From: [Mycobacterium] manitobense
GTDB taxonomy: Bacteria; Actinomycetota; Actinomycetes; Mycobacteriales; Mycobacteriaceae
DNA: 64,000 nucleotides
Direction of reading: 5' to 3'
Assembly: GCF_025821665.1 (NCBI RefSeq)
Contig: NZ_JACKSJ010000148.1
Coordinates: 124,001 to 188,000 of the forward strand
In this document: one piece after another, positions 52,207-60,651 of the stretch
How the letters are laid out: the number at the start of each line of letters is the position of its first letter
How positions within the stretch are numbered: position 1 is the first letter of the stretch
Notes under the pieces: generated by a model
Databases searched by the model: none
Told to the model about the DNA's origin: nothing
Seen by the model: the letters and a program-made list of their open reading frames with translations, nothing else
Position numbers and translations under genes: made by a program

Positions 52207-53048
52207 TGGGTGATCCGAACGCCGATCGCCGTCATCAGCACATTGATCACGAAGAGGCAGATGAAGGCATAGATGACGGTCTCGTTGACAGCTTCTCCGA
52301 CACCCTTGGGCCCGCCCTTGACGGTGAGGCCTCGGTAGCACCCGACCAATCCGGCCATGACGCCGAACAAAAGGGCCTTGACTTCTGAGATCACCAACTC
52401 GGGCAACCCGGTCAGGATGGTCAGGCCGCTGATGAACGCTCCCGGATTCACGCCCTGCAGGAGCACGGAGAACACGTAGCCGCCGCTCAGGCCGATCGCA
52501 ATCACCAGACCGTTGAGCAACATGGCCACGACCGTCGACGCCAGCACCCGCGGCACGACGAGTCGTTGGATGGGATCGATGCCGAGCACCCGCATCGCGT
52601 CGATCTCCTCCCGAATGGTGCGAGCGCCCAGATCGGCGCAGATCGCAGTCGCCCCCGCGCCGGCGACGACGAGCACGGTCGAGATCGGACCCAGCTGGGT
52701 GACGGTGCCGAACGCGGTTCCGGAGCCCGACAGATCCGCGGCGCCGAGTTCGCGCAGCAGAATGTTGAGGGTGAACGCGACCAGCACCGTGAACGGAATC
52801 GAGATCAGCACCGTCGGAATGAGCGAAACCCTGGCGATCATCCAGGTCTGGTCGAGAAACTCCTGAAACTGGAACGGCCGACGGAACGTGGCTCGGAGAG
52901 TTTCGACGGACATCTGCATGAAACCGCCCACAGCCCGAGCCGGGACCGCGAGCTGTTCGAACAACCTCGGCTCCGTTCTCAGGGCGGGGGGAGTTGTCGG
53001 GATCTCGCCGTTGGCGAAAAACCCCGGACCGCTTGTGACGGCGGCCAT
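52203..53048 (-). CDS. yrbE4A: MlaE-type permease YrbE4A
   Basis: A 281-residue permease partner of YrbE4B. Core motif: CADLGARTIREEIDAMRVLG followed by IDPIQRLVVPRVLAS, and KGGPKGVGEAVNETV near the end. The ATG at 53048 has an AGGGGTGGA site. The remembered M. tuberculosis YrbE4A is about 254 residues and starts near LAVPARAVGG, so this protein has an extra N-terminal stretch of about 27 residues (ANGEIPTTPPALRTEPRLFEQ region). First gene of the ten-gene mce4 operon, with a KstR site covering its promoter. Confidence 0.93.
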   Translation of the reverse strand: MAAVTSGPGFFANGEIPTTPPALRTEPRLFEQLAVPARAVGGFMQMSVETLRATFRRPFQFQEFLDQTWMIARVSLIPTVLISIPFTVLVAFTLNILLRELGAADLSGSGTAFGTVTQLGPISTVLVVAGAGATAICADLGARTIREEIDAMRVLGIDPIQRLVVPRVLASTVVAMLLNGLVIAIGLSGGYVFSVLLQGVNPGAFISGLTILTGLPELVISEVKALLFGVMAGLVGCYRGLTVKGGPKGVGEAVNETVIYAFICLFVINVLMTAIGVRITQ

Positions 53049-53088
53049 TCCACCCCTGGTTTAAGCACTGCTCTTAGTGAGCCGGCTC

Positions 53089-53110
53089 ATACTAACTAGA
53101 ACAAGTTCGC
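53089..53110 (-). promoter_or_regulatory. mce4 operon promoter with overlapping KstR-type site
   Basis: TAGAACAAGTTCGC (53097-53110) matches the KstR consensus except for the last base. On the minus strand a -10 element TAGTAT (53094-53089) follows directly, which would start transcription near 53082, about 35 bases before the yrbE4A ATG. A repressor bound here would block RNA polymerase, as expected for control of mce4 by KstR. Confidence 0.7.
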
Positions 53111-53185
53111 AGTGTCAATGAACCGCAAAACCGGTCCATTTCGTTATATTCACGCTGGTCAGCGCCAGTGTGACACAGATCATTC

Positions 53186-53199
53186 TGAAACGTGTTCTA
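53186..53199. promoter_or_regulatory. second KstR-type site in the mce4/hsd4A intergenic region
   Basis: TGAAACGTGTTCTA fits TnnAACnnGTTnnA exactly. It lies about 80 bases upstream of the first site, between the hsd4A stop and yrbE4A start. Since both flanking genes are on the minus strand, it can serve only the mce4 promoter, perhaps for cooperative repression or a second promoter. Confidence 0.65.
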
Positions 53200-53229
53200 G
53201 TCGCATCGGCCGACTGACAACCGAGACTG

Positions 53230-54147
53230 TCAGTCTCGTGACTCCATCAGCTCGGTGGCGGAGAAGCCGCGCTCGGGATCCCGGTCAGCAAAGTATTCGC
53301 GCAGTGTCGAACTCAGCTCCACGGGGTCCCACGCGTCGGCGTCGGCGGTGAACTGATGCTCCGCGACCGGCGCCGCCACCAACGTGACAGTCGGACCATA
53401 GACGATGAAGAGTTGTCCGTTGACCCCTCCCGAGGCGGGTGACGCCAGAAACCGGACCAGGTTCACGACGTGGTCGGTCGACAGCGGATCGACCTGCCCC
53501 GTCGGCAGCTCCGGGGCGTCGCCGAAGACACCGGCGGTCATCGCGGTGCGGGCCCGCGGCGCGATGGCGTTCGCCCGCACGCCGAAGCGCTCGAGTGCGC
53601 GCGCCGCCGACAAAGTCAGCGCGGTGATGCCGGCCTTGGCGGCGCCGTAATTCGGCTGGCCGACCGGACCGGACAGGCCTGCCTCCGACGAGGTGTTGAT
53701 GATGCGTCCGTAGACGGTCCCATCCCCGGCCTTCGCCTTGGACCGCCAGTAGGTGGCCGCATTGCGAGTGAGCAGGAAGTGCCCGCGCAGGTGCACGGCG
53801 ATGACGGCGTCCCACTCCTCGTCGGACATGTTGAACAGGATTCGGTCGCGGGTGATGCCGGCGTTGTTGACGACGATGCCGAGCCCGCCGAGGCCGTCGG
53901 CCGTCTCCACCAGTTCGTCGGCGGTGGCGCGCTCACTGATGTCGCCGGCCACCGCGACGCCCTTGGCGCCGGCCGCGGCGATCTCGTCGAGCACGTCGGA
54001 CTTGTCGAGCGCCGCGGCGATGTCGTTCACCACGACCGACGCGCCGGCCTGCGCGAGCCCGATCGCCTCGGCGCGGCCCAGCCCGGCGGCCGCGCCGGTC
54101 ACGACGGCGACCCGTCCGGACAGATCGGTCACGTCTGAATCAGTCAA
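53230..54147 (-). CDS. hsd4A: 17-beta-hydroxysteroid / 3-hydroxyacyl-CoA dehydrogenase (Rv3502c-like)
   Basis: A 305-residue SDR enzyme: TGAAAGLGRAEAIGL, NNAGITRDRILFNM, catalytic Ser in INTSSEAG, Tyr and Lys in PNYGAAKAG. It closely resembles Rv3502c (ChsB1/Hsd4A), which oxidises 22-hydroxy steroid-CoA esters in cholesterol side-chain breakdown and can act on 17-beta-hydroxysteroids. The start is TTG at 54147 with AGAGG ten bases upstream; the GTG at 54132 is an alternative without a site. It follows fdxD by 13 bases and shares its promoter. Confidence 0.9.
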   Translation of the reverse strand: MTDSDVTDLSGRVAVVTGAAAGLGRAEAIGLAQAGASVVVNDIAAALDKSDVLDEIAAAGAKGVAVAGDISERATADELVETADGLGGLGIVVNNAGITRDRILFNMSDEEWDAVIAVHLRGHFLLTRNAATYWRSKAKAGDGTVYGRIINTSSEAGLSGPVGQPNYGAAKAGITALTLSAARALERFGVRANAIAPRARTAMTAGVFGDAPELPTGQVDPLSTDHVVNLVRFLASPASGGVNGQLFIVYGPTVTLVAAPVAEHQFTADADAWDPVELSSTLREYFADRDPERGFSATELMESRD

Positions 54148-54160
54148 TTTATGAATACCT

Positions 54161-54352
54161 CTAGTCTTTCCGGATCAGGGCGGCACGGGGGCATTCGGCG
54201 ACGGACTGCTCGGCGACGTCCTCCTGGTCGGCGGGCACCGGATCCTGCTTGACGACGGCATAGTCCTCGTCGTCGAGATCGAACAGATCCGGGGCAATCC
54301 CCACGCAGACCGCATTGCCCTCGCAACGGTCCCGGTCGACTTCCACTCGCAT
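54161..54352 (-). CDS. fdxD: ferredoxin FdxD (3Fe-4S type)
   Basis: A 63-residue ferredoxin with the pattern CEGNAVCVGIAPDLF, where the middle Cys of a 4Fe-4S motif is replaced (CxxxxxC), and the distant Cys in VAECPRAAL. This suggests a [3Fe-4S] cluster, as in mycobacterial FdxD (Rv3503c), a partner of cytochromes P450 in steroid oxidation. ATG at 54352 has a perfect AGGAGG site; the longer frame to 54454 crosses the promoter. First gene of a two-gene unit with hsd4A, divergent from fadE26. Confidence 0.92.
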   Translation of the reverse strand: MRVEVDRDRCEGNAVCVGIAPDLFDLDDEDYAVVKQDPVPADQEDVAEQSVAECPRAALIRKD

Positions 54353-54457
54353 GACAACCTCCTTGCAACCGCTGTTCGGACGGCCCGCCCGTGACGAAGG
54401 GTCAGAATACGACCCCGGCTTCAGGCGCGTGTGCAACACCGGCCTGGACCCCAAGAC

Positions 54458-54471
54458 TAGAACGTGTTACA
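54458..54471. promoter_or_regulatory. KstR-type operator between fdxD and fadE26
   Basis: TAGAACGTGTTACA fits TnnAACnnGTTnnA. It lies 106 bases before the fdxD start and 58 bases before the fadE26 start, in the only gap between these divergent units, so it may control both. Confidence 0.75.
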
Positions 54472-54528
54472 ACCAGGTGGATACCAGGGTGCCCACGGCA
54501 GGGTGCCGACAAGTGAGGATTCACCGCC

Positions 54529-55710
54529 ATGCGGATCGGCTACAGCCCCGAACAGGAGGAGTTGCGCCGCGAACTGCGCGCCTACTTCGCCAAGCTCATG
54601 ACGCCCGACCGGGCCGAGGCACTCGCCTCCAACGACGGCGAGATGGGGCGCGGCAACGTCTACCGCGAGACCGTCGCGCAGATGGGCAGGGACGGCTGGC
54701 TGACGCTGAACTGGCCGACGGAGTACGGCGGCCAGGGCCGCCCGCCCATCGACGCGCTGATCTTCACCGACGAGGCGGCGATCGCCAACGTCCCGGTCCC
54801 GTTCCTCACCATCAACAGCGTCGCGCCGACCATCATGGCGTTCGGCACCGAGGAGCAGAAGAAGTTCTTCCTGCCCCGCATCGCCGCCGGGGAACTGCAC
54901 TTCTCGATCGGCTACTCCGAACCCGGCGCGGGCACCGACCTCGCCTCGCTGCGCACCACCGCGGTGCGCGACGGCGACGACTACCTGATCAACGGCCAGA
55001 AGATGTGGACCAGCCTGATCGCCTACGCCGACTACGTCTGGCTGGCAGTGCGGACCAATCCGGAGGCCAAGAAGCACCGCGGCATCTCGATGCTCATCGT
55101 GCCCACCACGGCCGACGGCTTCTCCTGGACGCCGGTGCACACGATGTCGGGCGTCGACACCAGTGCCACCTACTACCAGGACGTCCGGGTCCCCGCGACG
55201 AATCTCGTCGGCGAGGAGAACGCAGGCTGGAAGCTGGTGACCAACCAGCTGAACCACGAACGCGTCGCCCTGGTCTCCGCCCAACCGATCTATGTGGCGC
55301 TCAACGCGGTCCGCGACTGGGCGCAGCACACCAAGGACGCGCACGGCAACCGCCTGATCGACTCGGAGTGGGTGCAGCTCAACCTGGCCCGGGTGCACGC
55401 CAAGGCCGAGGTGCTCAAGCTGGTCAACTGGGAACTCGCTTCCGCCGGCGGCGCCGGTCCCTCGCCCGCCGACGCCTCGGCGGCCAAGGTGTACGGCACC
55501 GAGCTGGCGACCGAGGCCTACCGGCTGCTGATGGAGGTGCTCGGCACCTCGGCGACGCTGCGGGCCGACTCCCCCGGCGCACTGCTGCGGGGGCGCATCG
55601 AGCGGATGCACCGCTCGGCGCTCATCCTGACCTTCGGCGGCGGCACGAACGAGATCCAGCGCGACATCATCGGCATGGTCGCCCTCGGCCTGCCCCGGGT
55701 CAACCGGTAG
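54529..55710 (+). CDS. fadE26: acyl-CoA dehydrogenase FadE26 (ChsE4-like)
   Basis: A 393-residue acyl-CoA dehydrogenase subunit. Visible ACAD features: FSIGYSEPGAGTDLASLRT (FAD and substrate loop), WTSLIAYADYVWLAVRT, VNWE, and the C-terminal FGGGTNEIQRDIIG. Known work on M. tuberculosis ChsE4-ChsE5 (FadE26-FadE27) shows an alpha2beta2 enzyme that dehydrogenates the C8 steroid side-chain CoA ester. The two adjacent genes here, 14 bases apart, fit that pair. It is the first gene of a fadE26-fadE27-fadD17 operon under the KstR site. The ATG lies in a weak ribosome site (GAGGA). Confidence 0.93.
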   Translation: MRIGYSPEQEELRRELRAYFAKLMTPDRAEALASNDGEMGRGNVYRETVAQMGRDGWLTLNWPTEYGGQGRPPIDALIFTDEAAIANVPVPFLTINSVAPTIMAFGTEEQKKFFLPRIAAGELHFSIGYSEPGAGTDLASLRTTAVRDGDDYLINGQKMWTSLIAYADYVWLAVRTNPEAKKHRGISMLIVPTTADGFSWTPVHTMSGVDTSATYYQDVRVPATNLVGEENAGWKLVTNQLNHERVALVSAQPIYVALNAVRDWAQHTKDAHGNRLIDSEWVQLNLARVHAKAEVLKLVNWELASAGGAGPSPADASAAKVYGTELATEAYRLLMEVLGTSATLRADSPGALLRGRIERMHRSALILTFGGGTNEIQRDIIGMVALGLPRVNR

Positions 55711-55724
55711 GAAAGGGCCTCGAA

Positions 55725-56816
55725 ATGGATTTCACGACAACCGAAGCCGCCGACGACCTCGGCGGCCTGGTCCGCACCATCACCGAGTCGGTGGTCACCC
55801 CCGAGCACCAGCGCGCGCTCGACAAGCAGGAGCACCGCTTCGACCGGGAACTGTGGCAGAAGCTGATCGACGCCGACGTGCTGAGCACCACCGCCCCCGA
55901 GTCGCTGGGCGGCGGCGGTTACGGGGTGCTCGAGGAAGTGGCGGTGCTGGTGGCCCTGGGCCGCCAGCTGGCCGCGGTGCCGTACCTCGAATCGGTGGTA
56001 CTGGCCGCCGGTGCGCTCGCCGCGTTCGGAACCGAGGCGCTGCAACAGGAGTGGGCGGCGCCCGCGGTCACCGGCGGCAAGGTGCTCACGATCGCCCTGG
56101 ACGGCGAGATGGGCGAAGGTCCGGTCCGTGCGACGGCGAGCGGCGGGAACCACACCCTGACCGGCACCCGCACCCAGGTCCCCTACGCGCCGGTGGCCGA
56201 CGCGTTCCTGGTGCCGGCCGAAACGGACTCCGGCACCACGGTCTTCCTGGTGAGCAAGGACGACCCGGGGGTCTCGGTGCGCGCGCTGGAGACCACCGGA
56301 CTGGGCAGCGTCGGATACCTGGAGTTGCAGGGCGTCGACGTCGGCGGCGACCGCGGACTCGGCGACGCGGTGTCGTGGCTGACCGCGAGGTCCATGCTCG
56401 GCCGAAGTGCCTTCCAGCTCGGCGTGCTGGAGCGCGCGCTCGAGCTGACCGCCGAATACGCCAGGGAGCGCGAGCAGTTCGACCGGCCCATCGGCAGCTT
56501 CCAGGCGGTGTCGTCGCGGCTCGCCGACGGCTACATCGACATCAAGGGCCTCCGGCTCACCCTGACCCAGGCGGCCTGGCGGCTGTCGGAGGACCTCGCG
56601 TCCGACATCGACGTCGCCAGTGCGGCGTTCTGGGCGGCCGAGGCCGGCCACCGGGTCGCCCACACGACGGTGCACGTGCACGGCGGCGTCGGCATCGACA
56701 TGGACCACCCGGTGCACCGGTACTTCCTGGCCGCCAAGCAGACCGAGTTCGCGGTCGGCGGCGCCACCGGTGCGCTGCTGCGCATCGGCCGCGAGCTGGC
56801 CGACACCCCGGTCTGA
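55725..56816 (+). CDS. fadE27: acyl-CoA dehydrogenase FadE27 (ChsE5-like)
   Basis: A 363-residue acyl-CoA dehydrogenase-like subunit. It has the ACAD N-terminal helices (LWQKLIDADVLSTTAPESLGG), a beta domain, and the C-terminal ARSMLGRSAFQLGVLERAL and HVHGGVGIDMDHPVHRYF region. Partner of FadE26 in a heterotetramer in which each active site is built from both chains. Operon position is between fadE26 and fadD17; the fadD17 GTG starts three bases after its stop. Confidence 0.92.
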   Translation: MDFTTTEAADDLGGLVRTITESVVTPEHQRALDKQEHRFDRELWQKLIDADVLSTTAPESLGGGGYGVLEEVAVLVALGRQLAAVPYLESVVLAAGALAAFGTEALQQEWAAPAVTGGKVLTIALDGEMGEGPVRATASGGNHTLTGTRTQVPYAPVADAFLVPAETDSGTTVFLVSKDDPGVSVRALETTGLGSVGYLELQGVDVGGDRGLGDAVSWLTARSMLGRSAFQLGVLERALELTAEYAREREQFDRPIGSFQAVSSRLADGYIDIKGLRLTLTQAAWRLSEDLASDIDVASAAFWAAEAGHRVAHTTVHVHGGVGIDMDHPVHRYFLAAKQTEFAVGGATGALLRIGRELADTPV

Positions 56817-56818
56817 CC

Positions 56819-58330
56819 GTGGACGGCGGGCCGACCGTCGGTCGACTGCTCGAACCGTTGGCCGAGGTCGACGACCGTGGTGTGTACGCCGACGACTCGT
56901 TCGTCAGTTGGCGGCAACACCTGGCCGACGGCGCGGCACTCGGTGCGGCGCTGCGGGCGCGGCTGGACCCGAACCGCCCGCCGCACATCGGTGTGCTGCT
57001 GGGCAATACGCCGTTCTTCTCCACGGTGCTCGTCGCCGCGGCCTTGACTGGGCTGGTGCCGGTGGGGCTCAACCCCACTCGCCGCGGCGCCGCACTCGCC
57101 CGCGACATCGACCGCGCCGACTGCCAGCTGGTGCTCGCCGACGACGCGGGTCCGGTGCCAGACGGGGTGGAGTTCGTCGACGTCGGGTCGACGGCGTGGG
57201 CCGACGAGCTGGCCGCGCAGCACGGCACCCCGGTGCGGTTCGCCGACGTCGCGTCCGACGACCTGTACATGCTGATCTTCACCTCCGGCACCAGCGGTGA
57301 ACCCAAGGCGGTACGCGTCACTCACGAGAAGGTGGCGTTCCCCGGCCGGATGCTCGCCGACCGGTTCGGCCTCGGCCCGGCGGACACGTTCTACCTGTCG
57401 ATGCCGCTGTTCCACTCCAACGCGATCATGGCCGGCTGGGCGGTGGCCGCGGCCGCCGGCGGGTCGATCGCGCTGCGGCGCAGGTTCTCCGCCTCGGCTT
57501 TCATGTCCGACGTCCGCCGCTTCGGCGCCACCTACGCCAACTACGTCGGTAAACCGCTGTCCTACATCCTCGCCACGCCGGAGCGCGACGACGACGCCGA
57601 CAATCCGCTGAAGTTCCTGTACGGCAACGAAGGTGCGCCGCGCGACCTGGACCGCTTCGCGCGGCGGTTCGGCGTGGTGGTGGTCGACGGCTTCGGGTCC
57701 ACCGAGGGCGGGGTGTCGATCGCGCGCACGCCGGACACCCCGGACGGCGCACTCGGGCCGCTGACCGACGAGGTGGCCGTCGTCGACGTCGAGACCGGCG
57801 AACCATGTCCACCCGGCAAGATCGGCGAACTGGTCAATCCCCGCGGGCGCGGCCAGTTCCGCGGCTACTACAACGACCCAGACGCCGAGGCCGTACGGAT
57901 GGCGGGCGGCATGTATCACAGCGGTGATCTCGCCTACTGCGACGAGAACGGTTTCGTGTACTTCGCCGGCCGGCTCGGCGACTGGATGCGCGTCGACGGC
58001 GAGAACCTGGGCACCGCGCCGATCGAGCGGATCCTGGCGCGCCATCCCGACGTCGCCCACGTGGCCGTCTATCCCATTCCCGACCCGACCGTCGGCGACC
58101 AGGTGATGGCCGCGCTGGTGCTGAGTCCCGGTGCCGGCCTCGATACCCCGCGACTACGCGAATTCCTGTCAGCTCAGGACGATCTGGGCCCCAAGCAGTG
58201 GCCGTCGTTCGTCCGCATCACCGCCGAACTGCCCCGCACCGAGACGTTCAAGGTGCTCAAGCGGCAGTTGTCCGCCGAAGGCACCGATTGCGCCGACCCG
58301 GTATGGGAGATCAGCCGGCCGGCGCGCTGA
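56819..58330 (+). CDS. fadD17: acyl-CoA synthetase FadD17
   Basis: A 503-residue AMP-forming ligase, nearly the same length as M. tuberculosis FadD17. Motifs: P-loop FTSGTSGEPKAVRVTH, GFGSTEGG, YHSGDLAYCDENGFVYFAGR, then DWMRVDGENL, and the C-terminal Lys region ETFKVLKRQL. Reported FadD17 enzymes favour steroids with the C5 side chain. GTG at 56819 is the natural start; the very long frame from 55853 overlaps fadE27. The last 20 bases overlap the convergent molybdoenzyme gene. Confidence 0.92.
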   Translation: MDGGPTVGRLLEPLAEVDDRGVYADDSFVSWRQHLADGAALGAALRARLDPNRPPHIGVLLGNTPFFSTVLVAAALTGLVPVGLNPTRRGAALARDIDRADCQLVLADDAGPVPDGVEFVDVGSTAWADELAAQHGTPVRFADVASDDLYMLIFTSGTSGEPKAVRVTHEKVAFPGRMLADRFGLGPADTFYLSMPLFHSNAIMAGWAVAAAAGGSIALRRRFSASAFMSDVRRFGATYANYVGKPLSYILATPERDDDADNPLKFLYGNEGAPRDLDRFARRFGVVVVDGFGSTEGGVSIARTPDTPDGALGPLTDEVAVVDVETGEPCPPGKIGELVNPRGRGQFRGYYNDPDAEAVRMAGGMYHSGDLAYCDENGFVYFAGRLGDWMRVDGENLGTAPIERILARHPDVAHVAVYPIPDPTVGDQVMAALVLSPGAGLDTPRLREFLSAQDDLGPKQWPSFVRITAELPRTETFKVLKRQLSAEGTDCADPVWEISRPAR

Positions 58331-60578
58331 CCCGGCACGGCACCCCGTTCACCACATGGGTGTTGCTCGGGACGTCGATGACGTCGACCGGGTTCAGCAG
58401 ATTCGAGTTGACACCCGGATGGGCGTTGGCGACCTCGAGCCGGGTGCCGGGCCTGCCGTGGCCCCACCCGTGCGGCAGGGACACCACGCCGGGCATCATC
58501 TCGTCCGATGTCTCGACCGGTATCTCGAGTGAACCCGCGCTCGTCGTGACCACGGCGAGGCCCCCGTCCGCGACGCCTGCCGAACGGGCGTCGTCGGGAT
58601 GGATCAGCAGCGTGCAGCGGTCGCGCCCGCGCATCAGGGCCGGGACGTTGTGCAGCCACGAGTTGTTGGATCTCAGGTGACGCCGGCTGGTCAACACCAG
58701 ATCCGCGCTCGTGCGGTCGATCCGGTCGAGCAGGCGCGGGATGTCGTCGGTGATCCATGGGTGGATCAACTCGATCCGGCCCGACGGTGTGGTGACGGCC
58801 TCGTCGAGGCGCCCGCCGTCCAGTTCGGCCAGCCGTAGTCCGTCGGGGTGGGCGCGCACCGCGTCCAACGTCAGTCCGCCGGGCCGCAGGCCCAGCTGAT
58901 CTCCCCACGGCCCCAGACGGATTCCGAGGTCCGCGAGCCTCGCCGGTCCGACGCCGGACAGCGCCGCGAACGCCTCACCCGGGTCGCGTCCCGTCAGCGG
59001 TGTTCCCGGCTGGTCGCACATCGCCGACAGCAGCCCGGTGGTGTACATGTCGTCCATCGCCGCCACGTCGACCTCCGGAACCGGAACGCCGAGCGCCGCA
59101 GCGCCCAGCCGCAGCAGGATCTCCCATTCCGCCGGGCGGCCCGGGTCGGGCGGGAACACCGGCTCCGACCACTTGAGACACGACGCGACGGCGTACATCC
59201 AGTACAGGTCGTCGCTGTGCGCGCGTTCGAGCGGCGACAGCCCGGGAAGGATGACGTGCGCGTGCCGGGTGGTCTCGTTGAGCCAGTTGTCGACCGCGAT
59301 CATCGCGTCGAGCTTCGGCAGCGCCATGTCGAGCCGGCGTGCGCCGGGCGCCGAGATCACCGGATTGCCCGCCACCGTGATCAGCGCGCGGATGCGGCCC
59401 TCCCCCGGGGTGTCGATCTCCTCGGCGAGGCAACTGAGCGGGAACTGCCCGAGGACTTCCGGAGCGCCGCGGACCCGGCTGCGGAAGCGGCCGAATTCCC
59501 AGCGCTCACCTGTCTGATCGGGCGGCCTCATGAACATCGGCGAGAACACCGCGGGTTTGGCGAACACCGCCCCGCCCCGCCGGTCGACCGCCCCGAGCGC
59601 CACGTTGACGACGAACACCAGCCAAGTGGTCAGCGTGCCGAACTCCTGTGTGCAGGTGCCGATCCGGCTGTACAACACGGGCGACTGCGCCGCGGCGAGG
59701 CCGGCGGCGATGCGCCGGATGGTGGCTGCCTCGATGCCGGTGGCCGCGCTGACCCGCTCCGCGGTGAAGGGATCGGCGAGCGCGATCGCCTCGTCGAGCC
59801 CGTCCACCTTGCCCTCCAGATGCGCGGGTCGCCGGATGTCGCCGTCGGCGGCCAGGATTCGCAGAATGGCGAACAGCAGCAGCGCGTCGGTGCCGGGGCG
59901 GATGGGCACCCACTCGGTGGCGCGGTCGGCCGTGGGGGTGCGGCGCGGATCGACGACGACCACGGTGCCGCCGCGGCGACGGATGTCGGCGAGGTGTCCC
60001 ATCACGTCGGGCGCGGACAGCATCGAGCCCTGGGAGGCAGCGGGGTTCGCGCCGAGGATGACGAGGTGGTCAATGCGCTCGAGGTCGGGGATCGGCGCGT
60101 TCCACATCCCGCCGAACAGCAGCGTGCCCACCACGTTGAGCGGCCACTGGTCGACGGTTCCCGGCGAGTAGTACGCGGGCATGCCCGCCGCTCCGGCCAT
60201 GCCGACCAACGCGCCGATGTAGGAGGCGAGATCGAGGTTGTGCGCCACGGGATTTCCGACGTAGACGCTCAGCGCCTTGGCGCCGTCCTCCTCCAGCACC
60301 GGCCGCAGCCGCCGCTCGGCCTCGGCGAACGCCTCGTCCCATCCGACCGTGCGGTGCACACCGTCGCCGCCCTTGACCATCGGCATCCGCAACCGGTCGG
60401 GGTCCTCATGCAATTGCCCAAGTGTGGTGCCCTTCGGGCAGAGGTGGCCGCGCGACCACACGTCGTCTCCGTTGCCGCGGATGCTCAGCACCCGGGAGTC
60501 GCGCACCAGGACCCGCAGCCCGCACATCGCCTCGCAGAGCGGGCACGTCACGCGGTGGTCGGACACCTCACTGGACAT
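58311..60578 (-). CDS. DMSO-reductase-family molybdopterin oxidoreductase with [4Fe-4S] motif
   Basis: A 755-residue cytosolic molybdoenzyme; no twin-Arg signal is seen. The N-terminal iron-sulfur motif is CPLCEAMC with a fourth Cys in HLCPKG (residues about 12, 15, 19 and 47). Mo-bis-PGD binding landmarks follow: VILGANPAAS, VVVVDPRRTPTADRA, and the C-terminal molydop-binding domain (ADLVLTSRRHLRSNNSWLHN, LPHGWGHGR). The substrate is unknown. The residue that ligates Mo is not obvious (SPGTVDQWPLN region). Transcription is probably leaderless, with a palindrome over the start codon. It overlaps the fadD17 end by 20 bases. Confidence 0.88.
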   Translation of the reverse strand: MSSEVSDHRVTCPLCEAMCGLRVLVRDSRVLSIRGNGDDVWSRGHLCPKGTTLGQLHEDPDRLRMPMVKGGDGVHRTVGWDEAFAEAERRLRPVLEEDGAKALSVYVGNPVAHNLDLASYIGALVGMAGAAGMPAYYSPGTVDQWPLNVVGTLLFGGMWNAPIPDLERIDHLVILGANPAASQGSMLSAPDVMGHLADIRRRGGTVVVVDPRRTPTADRATEWVPIRPGTDALLLFAILRILAADGDIRRPAHLEGKVDGLDEAIALADPFTAERVSAATGIEAATIRRIAAGLAAAQSPVLYSRIGTCTQEFGTLTTWLVFVVNVALGAVDRRGGAVFAKPAVFSPMFMRPPDQTGERWEFGRFRSRVRGAPEVLGQFPLSCLAEEIDTPGEGRIRALITVAGNPVISAPGARRLDMALPKLDAMIAVDNWLNETTRHAHVILPGLSPLERAHSDDLYWMYAVASCLKWSEPVFPPDPGRPAEWEILLRLGAAALGVPVPEVDVAAMDDMYTTGLLSAMCDQPGTPLTGRDPGEAFAALSGVGPARLADLGIRLGPWGDQLGLRPGGLTLDAVRAHPDGLRLAELDGGRLDEAVTTPSGRIELIHPWITDDIPRLLDRIDRTSADLVLTSRRHLRSNNSWLHNVPALMRGRDRCTLLIHPDDARSAGVADGGLAVVTTSAGSLEIPVETSDEMMPGVVSLPHGWGHGRPGTRLEVANAHPGVNSNLLNPVDVIDVPSNTHVVNGVPCRVSAPAG

Positions 60579-60590
60579 GTGTCCAGGTTA
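60571..60590 (-). promoter_or_regulatory. palindrome and -10 element overlapping the molybdoenzyme start codon
   Basis: CTGGACA-TG-TGTCCAG (60571-60586) is a palindrome with 7-base arms that contains the ATG at 60578-60576 (minus strand). On that strand, TAACCT at 60590-60585 fits TANNNT and lies six bases from the ATG, suggesting a leaderless transcript starting at the A. A protein bound to the palindrome would cover both start points. Confidence 0.5.
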
Positions 60591-60651
60591 TGGGTTCGGG
60601 TCCCGTCCCGCGGTGGGTTGGCCGAAGCGCGGCGGCGGTAACGTCGACGGG

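Noticed and set aside
55853..56818. In-frame 5' extension of fadD17 through fadE27
   Set aside because: The extension reads fadE27 in the wrong frame with low-complexity content. The GTG at 56819 matches the usual FadD17 length.
58848..60641. 597-codon plus-strand frame opposite the molybdoenzyme
   Set aside because: The translation is Arg/His/Gln-rich shadow sequence, while the minus strand has the iron-sulfur and molybdopterin motifs.
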